From CAVVYV01 sp963818205 (GTDB lineage Bacteria > Actinomycetota > Thermoleophilia > Solirubrobacterales > 70-9): a stretch of DNA of 16,000 nucleotides. Shown here piece by piece: positions 1-6,965 of this stretch. How positions within the stretch are numbered: position 1 is the first letter of the stretch; each line of letters starts with the position of its first letter. The stretch covers positions 1-16,000 of the forward strand of contig CAWFRG010000010.1 in the NCBI GenBank assembly GCA_963818205.1, written 5' to 3'. The notes below the pieces were generated by a model. The model did not search any database. It saw only the letters and a list, made by a program, of their open reading frames with translations, and was not told where the DNA came from. The translations under genes and the position numbers were made by a program.

Positions 1-433
1 CGGCCTCGGGGTTCTCGCCGAACTGCTGGTCGGCGTCGGGCGTCGGGTAGACGAGCGCGAACGTCGTCCGGCCGTCGTCGGAGACGAAGGCCTCATTCCC
101 GGTCGACGTGTAGGAGGCGATCCGGGCCCCCGGAAGCGCCTGTTGGAGCTTGGCGTCTACTTGCTCCAGGTCGGCCTTCACCCCCGGCGAGTCGATCGAT
201 TCGCCGTCCGCCAGGGTCGCCACCGGAACCAGGGGCGCGACGTCGCCGGTGCCCCGGTACTGCTCGTTGATCGCGAGGTTGGTCTCCCAGCCCTCCTTCT
301 CTGGGACGGAGAACTCCTGGTCGAGCGCCTCCGACGCGGGCCCCGCGGCCATCACGCCGGCGATCGTGGCGACGATCCAGAAGCTGACGACTGTGCGCTT
401 ATGGGCCAGGACCCAGCGGGTGAGCGACGACAC
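1..433 (-). CDS. MMPL/RND-family membrane transporter, N-terminal part (cut by window edge)
   Basis: The minus-strand reading frame opens at GTG 433 and runs without a stop to base 1, giving about 144 residues. It begins with a short basic stretch (SSLTRWVLAHKR) and a first hydrophobic helix around residues 12-32 (VVSFWIVATIAGVMAAGP). A periplasmic-type domain follows, with the sequence EKEGWETN early and DGRTTFALVYPTP near the edge. This layout, one helix then a large external domain, is the start of MMPL/RND proteins, which export lipids or small molecules using the proton gradient. The start is fixed by a near-perfect AAGGAGGT five bases upstream. The gene is divergent from a NarL-type two-component system, a common arrangement for a regulated transporter, although control by that system is only inference. 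The substrate cannot be told from this fragment. Confidence 0.8.
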   Translation of the reverse strand, partial: MSSLTRWVLAHKRTVVSFWIVATIAGVMAAGPASEALDQEFSVPEKEGWETNLAINEQYRGTGDVAPLVPVATLADGESIDSPGVKADLEQVDAKLQQALPGARIASYTSTGNEAFVSDDGRTTFALVYPTPDADQQFGENPEA

Positions 434-438
434 GGACT

Positions 439-446
439 ACCTCCTT
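439..446 (-). promoter_or_regulatory. Ribosome binding site of the MMPL gene
   Basis: The minus strand reads AAGGAGGT here, five bases before GTG 433. It is one of the strongest Shine-Dalgarno sequences in the window and settles the GTG start. The divergent kinase gene, by contrast, has no such site. Confidence 0.8.
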
Positions 447-481
447 GATTGCTCTGTAACTACGACGAACCGATGCCGTCA

Positions 482-492
482 GGTGTGACACC
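482..492. repeat. Perfect inverted repeat, candidate operator
   Basis: GGTGT-G-ACACC is a perfect five-base dyad about 50 bases upstream of the MMPL start, in the divergent region 434-715. Its position suits an operator for the transporter, but arms this short also occur by chance and I cannot name the binding protein. Confidence 0.3.
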
Positions 493-642
493 GGCTTGGG
501 GCCGCACGATGGACCGTCGGTGTGCCCCCTTCAATTGGGAATCACCCCAAGCTTTCCCTCGGTCAACCCCGATCTCTGTCATGGGGCGACGGTACGGACG
601 GCCCCGTTCGCCCACAACGCCCCTACGAGGGAACTTGGAGGT

Positions 643-655
643 CCCCCTCAGGGGG
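643..655. repeat. Inverted repeat CCCCC-TCA-GGGGG in the divergent control region
   Basis: A five-base C/G stem with a TCA loop lies about 60 bases upstream of the kinase start. It is followed by more G-runs and the near-palindrome CACTCCGGGGTG (666-677). The block could bind the adjacent NarL-type regulator or form structure. I see no open reading frame worth calling in the rest of 434-715. Confidence 0.3.
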
Positions 656-701
656 TAGGGGGATCACTCCGGGGTGGGATTCCGGGTCAGGGTGGGCGGA
701 G

Positions 702-707
702 TACCGT
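702..707 (+). promoter_or_regulatory. Candidate -10 element of a leaderless kinase transcript
   Basis: TACCGT fits the TAnnnT -10 pattern and ends eight bases before ATG 716. No Shine-Dalgarno sequence sits at a normal distance from that ATG. Together these suggest transcription starts at or next to the start codon. I find no convincing -35 box, so the call is tentative. Confidence 0.4.
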
Positions 708-715
708 CTTGGCCA

Positions 716-2000
716 ATGAAACGCGAGAGGCTGTCCAATTGGTTCATCCGGCATCGCGACCTCGCGGTCGACGTCTTCTGGGCGCTCCTCTCGTTCAAGG
801 TGGCGCTGGTGATGTTCGCCTCCGGCGGCCTCGGCCCGGCGGAGCACGATCAGCGCGGGCTGGACCTGCTCGGGGTCTTCGTCGCTGCCGGGATCTCGTT
901 CCCGCTCCTGGCTCGCCGCCGCGCGCCGGTTCCCGTCTTCCTCGCCGTGATGGCGTCGCTCGTCGCGCTCATGGCGCTCCGCTATCCACCCGACGTCACC
1001 ATCGGCCCGATCGTCGCCCTGTTCACCCTCGCTCGCGCCTCAGGGCGGGAGGTTCCCGCCAGGCTCGCAATCGGGATCACAGTTGGGGCTTTCCTCGCGG
1101 TGGGCGCGGCGCTGAGCGTTGCCTACGACAAGCTCCCCGTTTCCCGAGACGACTTTCATCGGCCTGATCTGGCTGGCGATCTGGTTCGCCGGGCGGAGCG
1201 CGCGCCTGAAGGCCGAGCACATCAGCGACCTGGAGGAGCGGGCCGAGCGGGCCGAGCAGATGGCGGAGCGGGAAAGGCGCGCTCGCCGCCGCCGAGGAGC
1301 GCACCCGGATCGCGCGCGACCTCCACGATTCGGCCGGCCACGCGATCAACGTGATCCTGGTCGAGGCCGGTGCCGCGCGGCTCCTGCGCGACAGCGATCC
1401 CGGCGCGCCGAGCAGGCGCTCGAGACGATCGAGAGGGTGGCGCGCGAGCAGATCGACGAGATCGACCGGCTCGTCAACGCCCTCCGCGAGGGCGACCGGG
1501 GCGAGAAGACCCCTCTCGGAGACCCGGAGGTAGCGCTCGGAATGAAACGGGGGAAGGAAGCGGTCGAAGCGCTGTTCGAGCTCCACCGCGCGACCGGGCT
1601 CGAACTGGAGGTGTCACGGACGGGCGAGGGGCGAGCGCTGGGGCCATCGGTAGGCAGGGGCATGTTCAGGCTGCTCCAGGAGTCGCTCACCAACGCCGCA
1701 CGGCACGGCGACGGGAGCGCCGAGGTGGAGTTCAACTTCCGGGACGAAGGCGTCGAGGTCGTTGTCGCCAACCCGGTCGCAGATCAGGCGAGCAACGGCG
1801 AGCCCCCGGCGGAGGGACACGGCCTGGCGGGGATGCGCGAGCGCGCCGTCCTCCTCGGGGGGACCTTCGAGGCGACCCAGGTGAACGGCACCTTCCGGGT
1901 CCGGGCGGTGCTCCCCTACGACTCGCGCTACCAGACGCCCGCCCACGACCGCGCCGCCAAGGAGTTGATGGGGACCATGAGCGACCTCCGAGACCCGTGA
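716..2000 (+). CDS. NarL-type sensor histidine kinase (HisKA_3), with three frameshifts as read
   Basis: This is the sensor of a two-component system. It autophosphorylates on histidine and passes the phosphate to the regulator encoded next. Four or so hydrophobic segments lie in the first 150 residues, starting after MKRERLSNWFIRHRD. A coiled stretch (LEERAERAEQMAERE) leads to the HisKA_3 box (ARDLHDSAGHAINVILVEAG; the first His is the phosphorylation site). The ATPase domain has an N-box (LLQESLTNAARHG) and a G-box (GHGLAGMRERAVLLGG). The frame shifts at about 1135-1150 (one extra base), 1271-1278 (one extra) and 1398-1412 (one missing). Repairing them gives about 427 residues, normal for the family. 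ATG 716 is preferred to the in-frame GTG 674 because the conserved N-terminus begins there. The stop overlaps the regulator start as GTGA. Whether the breaks are real is doubtful. Confidence 0.8.
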
Positions 2001-2665
2001 CCCGAGGGCCGGTCGGCGTCCTGATCGTCGACGACGACAAGCTGATGCGGGCGGGGCTGCGGGCGGTGCTCTCCAGCGACGAGGGGATCGAGGTCGTCGG
2101 GGAGGCCGATGACGGCCGTGCCGCGATCGACAGCGCCCGCCGGCTCCGTCCCGACGTCGTCCTGATGGACGTCCGGATGCCCGAGATGGACGGAATCACC
2201 GCCACCCGCGAGGTCCTGGATGCGGCTCCGGACTGCCGGGTGGTGATCGTGACGACGTTCGAGGAGGACGACTACGTCTTCGGCGGGCTCGCGGCGGGGG
2301 CGTCAGGATTCCTGCTCAAGCGAACCGGTCCGGAGGAGCTGATCGCGGCGATCCACACGGTCGCCGGGGGCGAGGCGCTGCTCTCGCCGTCGGTGACCCG
2401 CCGGGTGATCGAGCGGATGGCGCGGGAGCCGGGGGTCGAGCCCCAGGAGGAGCGGCTCGAGGAGCTCACCGACCGTGAGCGGGAGGTGCTCGAGCTGATC
2501 GCCGGTGGTCTCACCAACGCGGAGATCGCCGCCCGGCTTGTGATCGAGGAGTCGACCGTGAAGACCCACGTCAAGCGGGTGCTGATGAAGCTCGACCTCC
2601 GCGACCGGGTCCAGGCCGTGATCTTCGCCTACGAGAACGGGGTCGTTCGACCAGGGGTCGGCTAG
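1997..2665 (+). CDS. NarL/FixJ-family response regulator
   Basis: This is a 222-residue DNA-binding regulator paired with the preceding kinase. The receiver domain fills residues 7-120. Its acidic pocket is in VLIVDDDKLMRAG, the phospho-acceptor is Asp58 in VVLMDVRMPEMDG, the switch Thr is at 86-87 (VIVTTFEED) and the conserved Lys is at 108 (GFLLKR). The LuxR-type helix-turn-helix lies near the C-terminus: LTDREREVLELIAGGLTNAE followed by STVKTHVKRVLMKL. GTG 1997 overlaps the kinase stop as GTGA, which implies translational coupling. The gene is intact, unlike its partner. Likely targets are its own operon and the divergent MMPL transporter; this is inferred from position only. Confidence 0.92.
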   Translation: MTRGPVGVLIVDDDKLMRAGLRAVLSSDEGIEVVGEADDGRAAIDSARRLRPDVVLMDVRMPEMDGITATREVLDAAPDCRVVIVTTFEEDDYVFGGLAAGASGFLLKRTGPEELIAAIHTVAGGEALLSPSVTRRVIERMAREPGVEPQEERLEELTDREREVLELIAGGLTNAEIAARLVIEESTVKTHVKRVLMKLDLRDRVQAVIFAYENGVVRPGVG

Positions 2666-2766
2666 GCGAGACGTTTAGCCGGGCGCCGGACGCGGCGAGG
2701 GGGAGAGGAGGAGAGCCGCCCACGCCACACTGCTTCGGTCACTCGGTGCACACGGCGGCCGCTACG

Positions 2767-2772
2767 TAGCCT
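2767..2772 (+). promoter_or_regulatory. Candidate -10 element of a leaderless ferredoxin transcript
   Basis: TAGCCT matches TAnnnT and ends seven bases before ATG 2780. No ribosome binding site is present between them. The -35 region is not recognisable. The 114-base gap after the response regulator otherwise holds only a short CGCCG/CGGCG stem (about 2682-2695) and no gene. Confidence 0.35.
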
Positions 2773-2779
2773 TTGGGGT

Positions 2780-3061
2780 ATGACCTACGTAATCACCGGG
2801 AGCTGCATCAAGGACGACTCCTGCATCGAGGTCTGCCCCGTTGACTGCATCCACCCGAGGCCGGGGGACCCCGACTTCGAGGAGGTGGAGCAGCTCTACA
2901 TCGATCCCGCCGTTTGCATCGACTGCGACGCCTGCGTGGAGGCGTGCCCCGTGGACGCGATCTTCGCCGACTTCGAGGTGCCCGATAAGCACGCGTATGC
3001 CCTCGAGTTGAACGCGGAGTTCTTCAGCGAGAAGAGCACCGCCGAGCGCACAGCCGCATGA
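2780..3061 (+). CDS. FprB-type ferredoxin with two iron-sulfur cluster motifs
   Basis: This is a 93-residue cytoplasmic electron carrier. Cysteines sit at 9, 15, 19 and 23 (SCIKDDSC, VCPVDC) and at 46, 49, 52 and 56 (CIDCDACVEACP), enough for two clusters. The C9-x5-C15 spacing and the sequence CIHPRPGDPDF resemble the N-terminal ferredoxin domain of mycobacterial FprB rather than Azotobacter-type FdxA, which has a longer first spacing. About 30 residues follow the second motif. The stop overlaps the reductase start as ATGA. In mycobacterial FprB the same two modules form one polypeptide, so this gene very likely delivers electrons to or from the next gene's product. The cluster type (3Fe or 4Fe at the first site) cannot be settled from sequence alone. 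Confidence 0.9.
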   Translation: MTYVITGSCIKDDSCIEVCPVDCIHPRPGDPDFEEVEQLYIDPAVCIDCDACVEACPVDAIFADFEVPDKHAYALELNAEFFSEKSTAERTAA

Positions 3062-4437
3062 CGGCACGGCCACGAGTGGCAGTCGTCGGCGCGGGGCCCG
3101 CCGGAGCATTCGCGGCAGACCGCCTGCGGTGGCAGCGCGGCGACGTGGAGATCGACCTGTTCGAGCGCCTGCCGACGCCCTGGGGCCTGCTGCGCGGCGG
3201 CGTCGCACCCGACCACCAGGAGATCAAGCGACTCGACGAGACTTTCGACCGGCAGACGCTCGGGCGCGGCTGCCGCTTCTTCGGCAACGTCGAGGTCGGC
3301 GTCGACATCTCGCACTCGGAGCTGATGCGCCACTACTCAGCCGTGATCTACGCGACCGGCGCCCAGACCGACAAGTCGCTTGGGATCCCCGGCGAGGAGC
3401 TGGCGGGGAGCTGGGCCGCCACCGAGTTCGTCGCCTGGTACAACGGCCACCCGGACTACCGCGGGCTCGAGTTCGACCTGTCCTCGCGGCGGGCGGTCGT
3501 GATCGGCAACGGGAACGTCGCGGCGGACGTCACCCGGATGCTGACCTTGAGCGCCGGCGAGCTGGAGCGAACCGACGTGGCCGACCACGCCCTGGCGGCG
3601 CTGCGGGAGAGCCGCATCGAGGAAGTGGTGGTGCTCGGGCGGCGCGGCCCCGCCCAGGTGGCGTTCACGAGCTCGGAGCTGCGGGAGCTCGGACACCTCG
3701 ACGGGGTCGAGATGCGGGTTGACTCCGAGGAGGTCGAGCTCGACCCGCTGTCTCGAGCGCTGGCTCGCCGAGGAGGGGACCTTCACCGCCCGCAAGAACG
3801 TGGAGTTGCTGCGCGAATTCGCCGCAAGGGAGCGGGCTGGCGCACCGCCGGCGGATCGTGCTGCGCTTCCTGCGCTCACCGGTCGAGATCCGCGGGTCGG
3901 GGAGGGTCGAGGCGATCGACGTCGGCCGAAACGAGCTCGTGCCAGCGGACGATGGCAAGCTCAGGCCCCGGCCGCTGGACGCCGAGCCGGAGACGATCGA
4001 GTGCGGCCTCGTCCTCCGCTCCGTCGGCTATCGGGCGGTCCCGCTGCCCGAGGTGCCGTTCGACGAGCGCAGTTTCGTGCTCCCCAACGAGCGCGGCAGG
4101 GTCCGGGGGCCGGACGGACAGCCGCTGCCGGGCGTCTACGCGGTCGGCTGGATCAAGCGCGGACCCACCGGGATCCTGGGCACCAACAAGCGCGACGCCG
4201 AGGAGACGGTGCGCTGCCTCGCCGAGGACGTCGCCTCGGGCGCACTCCCGTCGCCGCCGAACCCGGAGCGGGACCAGATCGACGCGCTGCTCGCCAAGCG
4301 CAAGCCGGACCTGGTGACCGTCGAGGGCTGGCGCGCGATCGACGCCCATGAAATCGCGCATGGGGCAAGACGAGCGGCGCCCGCGCGTCAAGCTGGCCTC
4401 GCACGACGAGCTGCTCGCGGCGGCTCGGGGCGACTGA
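3058..4437 (+). CDS. Ferredoxin-NADP reductase, FprA/FprB family, with three frameshifts as read
   Basis: This FAD enzyme moves electrons between NADPH and ferredoxin, here probably the co-encoded one. It opens with the FAD fingerprint VAVVGAGPAGAFAADRL (GAGPAG at 11-16), then LPTPWGLLRGGVAPDHQ, the NADP-binding segment AVVIGNGNVAADVTRML, and a C-terminal GVYAVGWIKRGPTGILGTNK. The frame moves forward one base three times, at about 3748-3757, 3830-3842 and 4362-4365 (a GGGG run). Each fits one extra base. Reading across them restores a continuous family match (for example TFTARKNVELLREFAARE, then RRIVLRFLRSPVEI) and a tail ending KLASHDELLAAARGD. The repaired length of about 458 residues is normal for FprA-type enzymes. 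Three compensating insertions suggest sequence error rather than decay. Confidence 0.85.
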
Positions 4438-6043
4438 CTAAAGCCCCATCTGCCTGCCGAGGATCTCCTTCATCACCTCGTCGGTGCCGCCGCCGATCGG
4501 GCCGAGGCGGGCGTCTCGGTAGGCGCGCTCGACCCCGTACTCGCGCATGTAGCCATAGCCGCCGTGGATCTGGATCGCCTCGTCGGCGATCTCGCAGAGC
4601 GCCCGCTGGGTGAACAGCTTCGCCTGGGTGACCTCGCGGGTGGCGTCCTCGCCCGCGGCGAACTTACGCAGGCAGGCATAGGTGAGGTCGCGGGAGGCTT
4701 CGATCTTCACCGACATCTCCGCGAACTTGTGGCGGATCGCCTGGAAGCGGCCGATCGGCCGGCCGAAGGCCTCGCGTTCCTTGGCGTAGCGCAGGGTCTC
4801 CTCGAACACCCGCTGCATCCCACCGACCGCGCCCAGCGCCATCGTCAGCCGCTCCCACTGGAAGTTGGCCATGATCAGCTTGAAGCCCTCGTTCTCCTCG
4901 CCGAGGAGGTGCTCGGCGGGGACCTCGACGTCGGTGAAGGAGAGCTCGCCGGTGTCGGAGGAGTGCCAGCCCATCTTCTCCAGCTTGCCCGTCACCTCGT
5001 AGCCGGGCATCTCGCGCTCGAGGACGAGGAAGGAGATCCCGCGGTGGCCGCCCTCCTCGGTGGTCTTCACCGCGCAGACGAGGAAGTCGGCCCGGACCCC
5101 GTTGGTGATGAACGTCTTCGCGCCGTTGACGAGGTAGCCGCCGTTCACTCGCTTGGCGAACGTGCTGAGCGAGGCGACGTCGGAGCCCGCTCCCGGCTCG
5201 GTGATCCCGAGGGCGCCGACGAGCTCGCCCTTGATCGCCGGGCACCAGCCAGCGCTGCTTCTGCTCCTCGGTGCCGAACTTCCAGATCGGCGGGGTGGCG
5301 ATCTCGGCGTGGGCGCCGATCCCGGCGGCGACCCCGCCGCTCGCCCCAGAGCGGGAGAGCTCCTCGACCCAGACGGCATCGTGGACGTAGTCGCCGCCCT
5401 GGCCGCCGTACTCGGTCGGGTACTTGAGCCCGAGGAAGCCGAGCTCACCGCAGCGGTTGAAGAGCTCGCGCGGGAACTCCCGCGCCTCCTCCCACTCCTC
5501 GATGTGGGGCGCCATCTCGGTGGAGACAAAACGCCGCACCGACTCGCGCAGCTCCTCGTGTTCGTCCGTGAACGGAGGGAGCGGCGCCCGCTCACCGGTG
5601 TCCTTGATCACGGTCACGAGGGGTGGCTTCCAGTCGTCCATGGTCGTGTAGTCGCGGCCGCCGTGATCGAAGCCGATCAGGTCGCCCCGCGGGTTCTTCT
5701 TGTCACCGTGGTGGTACGCGCGCACCTCGGCGATCTTGCCCTCCTCGAGCCGGAACCACTCGGTCCCCCGGTTGAGGCGCTTCTCACCAGAGGCTGGATC
5801 GCGCCAGGTCATCGTCCACTCGATCACAACCTCGTCCCCCGACTCGATCCCGTGCTCGAGCCACCATTGGCCGTCCGCGGTCTCGACTCCCCACCTGGCG
5901 TTCTCGGCGATCTCGCGGCCGCGGTGCGGTCCCAGCCGCGTGTAGTAGTGGACTGCGTCGTCGGTGAAGTGCTCCGCGACCAGGTCGACGTCGCCGGTGT
6001 TGAGCGCCTCGTAGTAGGAGCGGATGCGATCGAGCGCGGACAT
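4438..6043 (-). CDS. SnoaL/NTF2-like domain fused to an acyl-CoA dehydrogenase, one frameshift as read
   Basis: From ATG 6043, residues 1-134 form a SnoaL/NTF2-like domain (SALDRIRSYYEALNTGDVDL, then WFRLEEGKIAEVRAYHHGD). The frame continues without a stop into a full acyl-CoA dehydrogenase that begins near Met135 (FTDEHEELRESVRRFV). That part has the FAD motif GITEPGAGSDVAS and the C-terminal signatures IQIHGGYGYMREYGVERAYR and GGGTDEVMKEILGR. The catalytic Glu appears to be the one in FQWERL, as in isovaleryl-CoA and long-chain dehydrogenases, because the MCAD-type Glu position is Gly (IGGGT). One extra base near 5240-5242 (a CCC run on this strand) breaks the frame between LVP and AIKGEL. 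Repaired length is 534 residues. No Shine-Dalgarno precedes Met135 or Met1. The dehydrogenase part is certain; the fusion is less so. Confidence 0.75.
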
Positions 6044-6064
6044 ACGCGGATTCTTACCGGTGGC

Positions 6065-6091
6065 TGTCGATTTGGGGTTTGGCTGTTCGTC
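6065..6091 (+). promoter_or_regulatory. Candidate ECF-sigma promoter of the YCII/sigma operon
   Basis: TGTCGA (6065-6070) and CGTC (6088-6091) are separated by 17 bases. From memory, ECF42 promoters upstream of DGPF genes carry TGTCGA at -35 and CGA/TC at -10, which this matches. A transcript starting near 6097-6100 would begin just before the hairpin at 6105. The same region also serves the divergent SnoaL-dehydrogenase gene. Confidence 0.5.
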
Positions 6092-6104
6092 GTTAGGGTG
6101 AGAG

Positions 6105-6121
6105 GCGGCGAATGGCGCCGC
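6105..6121 (+). promoter_or_regulatory. Leader hairpin shared by two YCII genes, copy 1
   Basis: A perfect six-base stem GCGGCG/CGCCGC encloses the loop AATGG, 21 bases before the first YCII start codon and just upstream of its AGGAGG site. The stem extends weakly outward with G-T and A-T pairs. The same stem with a one-base loop change recurs at 8235-8251. It may protect the mRNA 5' end, affect ribosome access or act as a DNA operator. Confidence 0.5.
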
Positions 6122-6141
6122 TTTCAACCGAGGAGGAAGCG

Positions 6142-6543
6142 ATGAAATACCTGCTCAACTTCATCGTCGGGGAGCGCACCATGGAGGACGCCTCCCCCGA
6201 GCAGATGAAGGAGGGGATGGACGCCTGGACCACGTTCGACCGCGAGACGACTGAGGCGGGCGTGCTGATCGCCTGTGAGCCAGTCCAGGACGCCGAGACG
6301 ACGATCAGGATCGCGGCGGACGGTGAGCGGACCGTCACCGACGGGCCATTCACCGAGTCGAAGGAGCAGCTCGGGGGGTTCTGCCTGCTCGAATGTGCCG
6401 ACCTCGAGGAGGCGCTCGACTGGGCCAACAAGGTCCCGATCCAGCCTGGCGCCGCGATCGAGGTGCGCCCGATCATGGATCTCTCGCAGTTCGGTTACGA
6501 GAGCGCGACCGTGTCCCCGGTGAAGGCCAAGGCAACGGCCTGA
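6142..6543 (+). CDS. YCII/DGPF-domain protein 1
   Basis: This 133-residue cytoplasmic protein of the YCII-related (DGPF) family begins MKYLLNFIVGERTMED and carries the family signature VTDGPFTESKEQLGGF. A ferredoxin-like alpha/beta fold is expected. The family is often described as possibly enzymatic or ligand binding, but its biochemical role is not established. DGPF proteins are the characteristic neighbours of ECF42 sigma factors. ATG 6142 is chosen because AGGAGG sits five bases upstream; an in-frame upstream start at 6112 would lie inside the leader hairpin. It is first in a run with a second YCII gene and the sigma gene. Confidence 0.9.
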   Translation: MKYLLNFIVGERTMEDASPEQMKEGMDAWTTFDRETTEAGVLIACEPVQDAETTIRIAADGERTVTDGPFTESKEQLGGFCLLECADLEEALDWANKVPIQPGAAIEVRPIMDLSQFGYESATVSPVKAKATA

Positions 6544-6566
6544 GGGCCGAGACAAGGAGGAAGACC

Positions 6567-6965
6567 ATGAAGTATCTGCTCGCCCTGATCTCGGAGGAGG
6601 GTGGCCTCGAGGACGCCACCCCCGAGGAGATGAAGGCCGTGATGGACCAGTGGAGCGCCTACAGCAAGGAGGCCGTCGACAATGGCGCCTTCCTCGCCGG
6701 TGAGGCCCTTCAACCGAGCGAGACGGTCTCGACCGTCAAGATCGAACAGGGCAAGGAGCCGACGGTCACCGACGGCCCGTTCGCCGAGTCGAAGGAGCAG
6801 CTCGGCGGCTTCTACCTGCTCGAGTGCAAGAACCTCGACGAGGCCCTCGAGTACGCGAAGAAGATTCCCTTCCGGAACGGCTTCGTCGAGGTGCGCCCGG
6901 TGATGGATTTCTCGGAGGAAGGCTACGAGGATCCGACTGAGGCGGCGAAGGCCACGGCGTCATAG
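6567..6965 (+). CDS. YCII/DGPF-domain protein 2
   Basis: This is a 132-residue paralogue of the preceding protein, starting MKYLLALISEEGGLEDATPE and carrying VTDGPFAESKEQLGGFYLLE. AAGGAGG lies six bases before ATG 6567, only 23 bases after the first YCII stop. It has neither the leader hairpin nor a recognisable promoter, so it is probably co-transcribed with the first copy. Its TAG stop overlaps the likely start of the sigma factor gene. The C-terminal tail (EDPTEAAKATAS) is Ala/Thr-rich, like that of copy 1, which suggests a recent tandem duplication. Confidence 0.9.
   Translation: MKYLLALISEEGGLEDATPEEMKAVMDQWSAYSKEAVDNGAFLAGEALQPSETVSTVKIEQGKEPTVTDGPFAESKEQLGGFYLLECKNLDEALEYAKKIPFRNGFVEVRPVMDFSEEGYEDPTEAAKATAS

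Noticed and set aside
1370..1996. Upstream extension of the response regulator frame into the kinase gene
   Set aside because: The extension is an out-of-frame reading of the kinase (Arg/Gly-rich); the regulator family begins at GTG 1997 with the GTGA overlap.
2682..2695. Short CGCCG/CGGCG stem after the response regulator as a terminator
   Set aside because: Five base pairs with a four-base loop and no following T-run is expected by chance in sequence this GC-rich.
6112..6141. Earlier in-frame start for the first YCII protein
   Set aside because: It would start inside the leader hairpin, whereas ATG 6142 has a perfect ribosome binding site and matches the start of the tandem copy.
4564..6145. 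Plus-strand open frames opposite the SnoaL-dehydrogenase gene
   Set aside because: Their translations are low-complexity Leu/Arg/Asp strings, while the minus strand encodes conserved motifs throughout.
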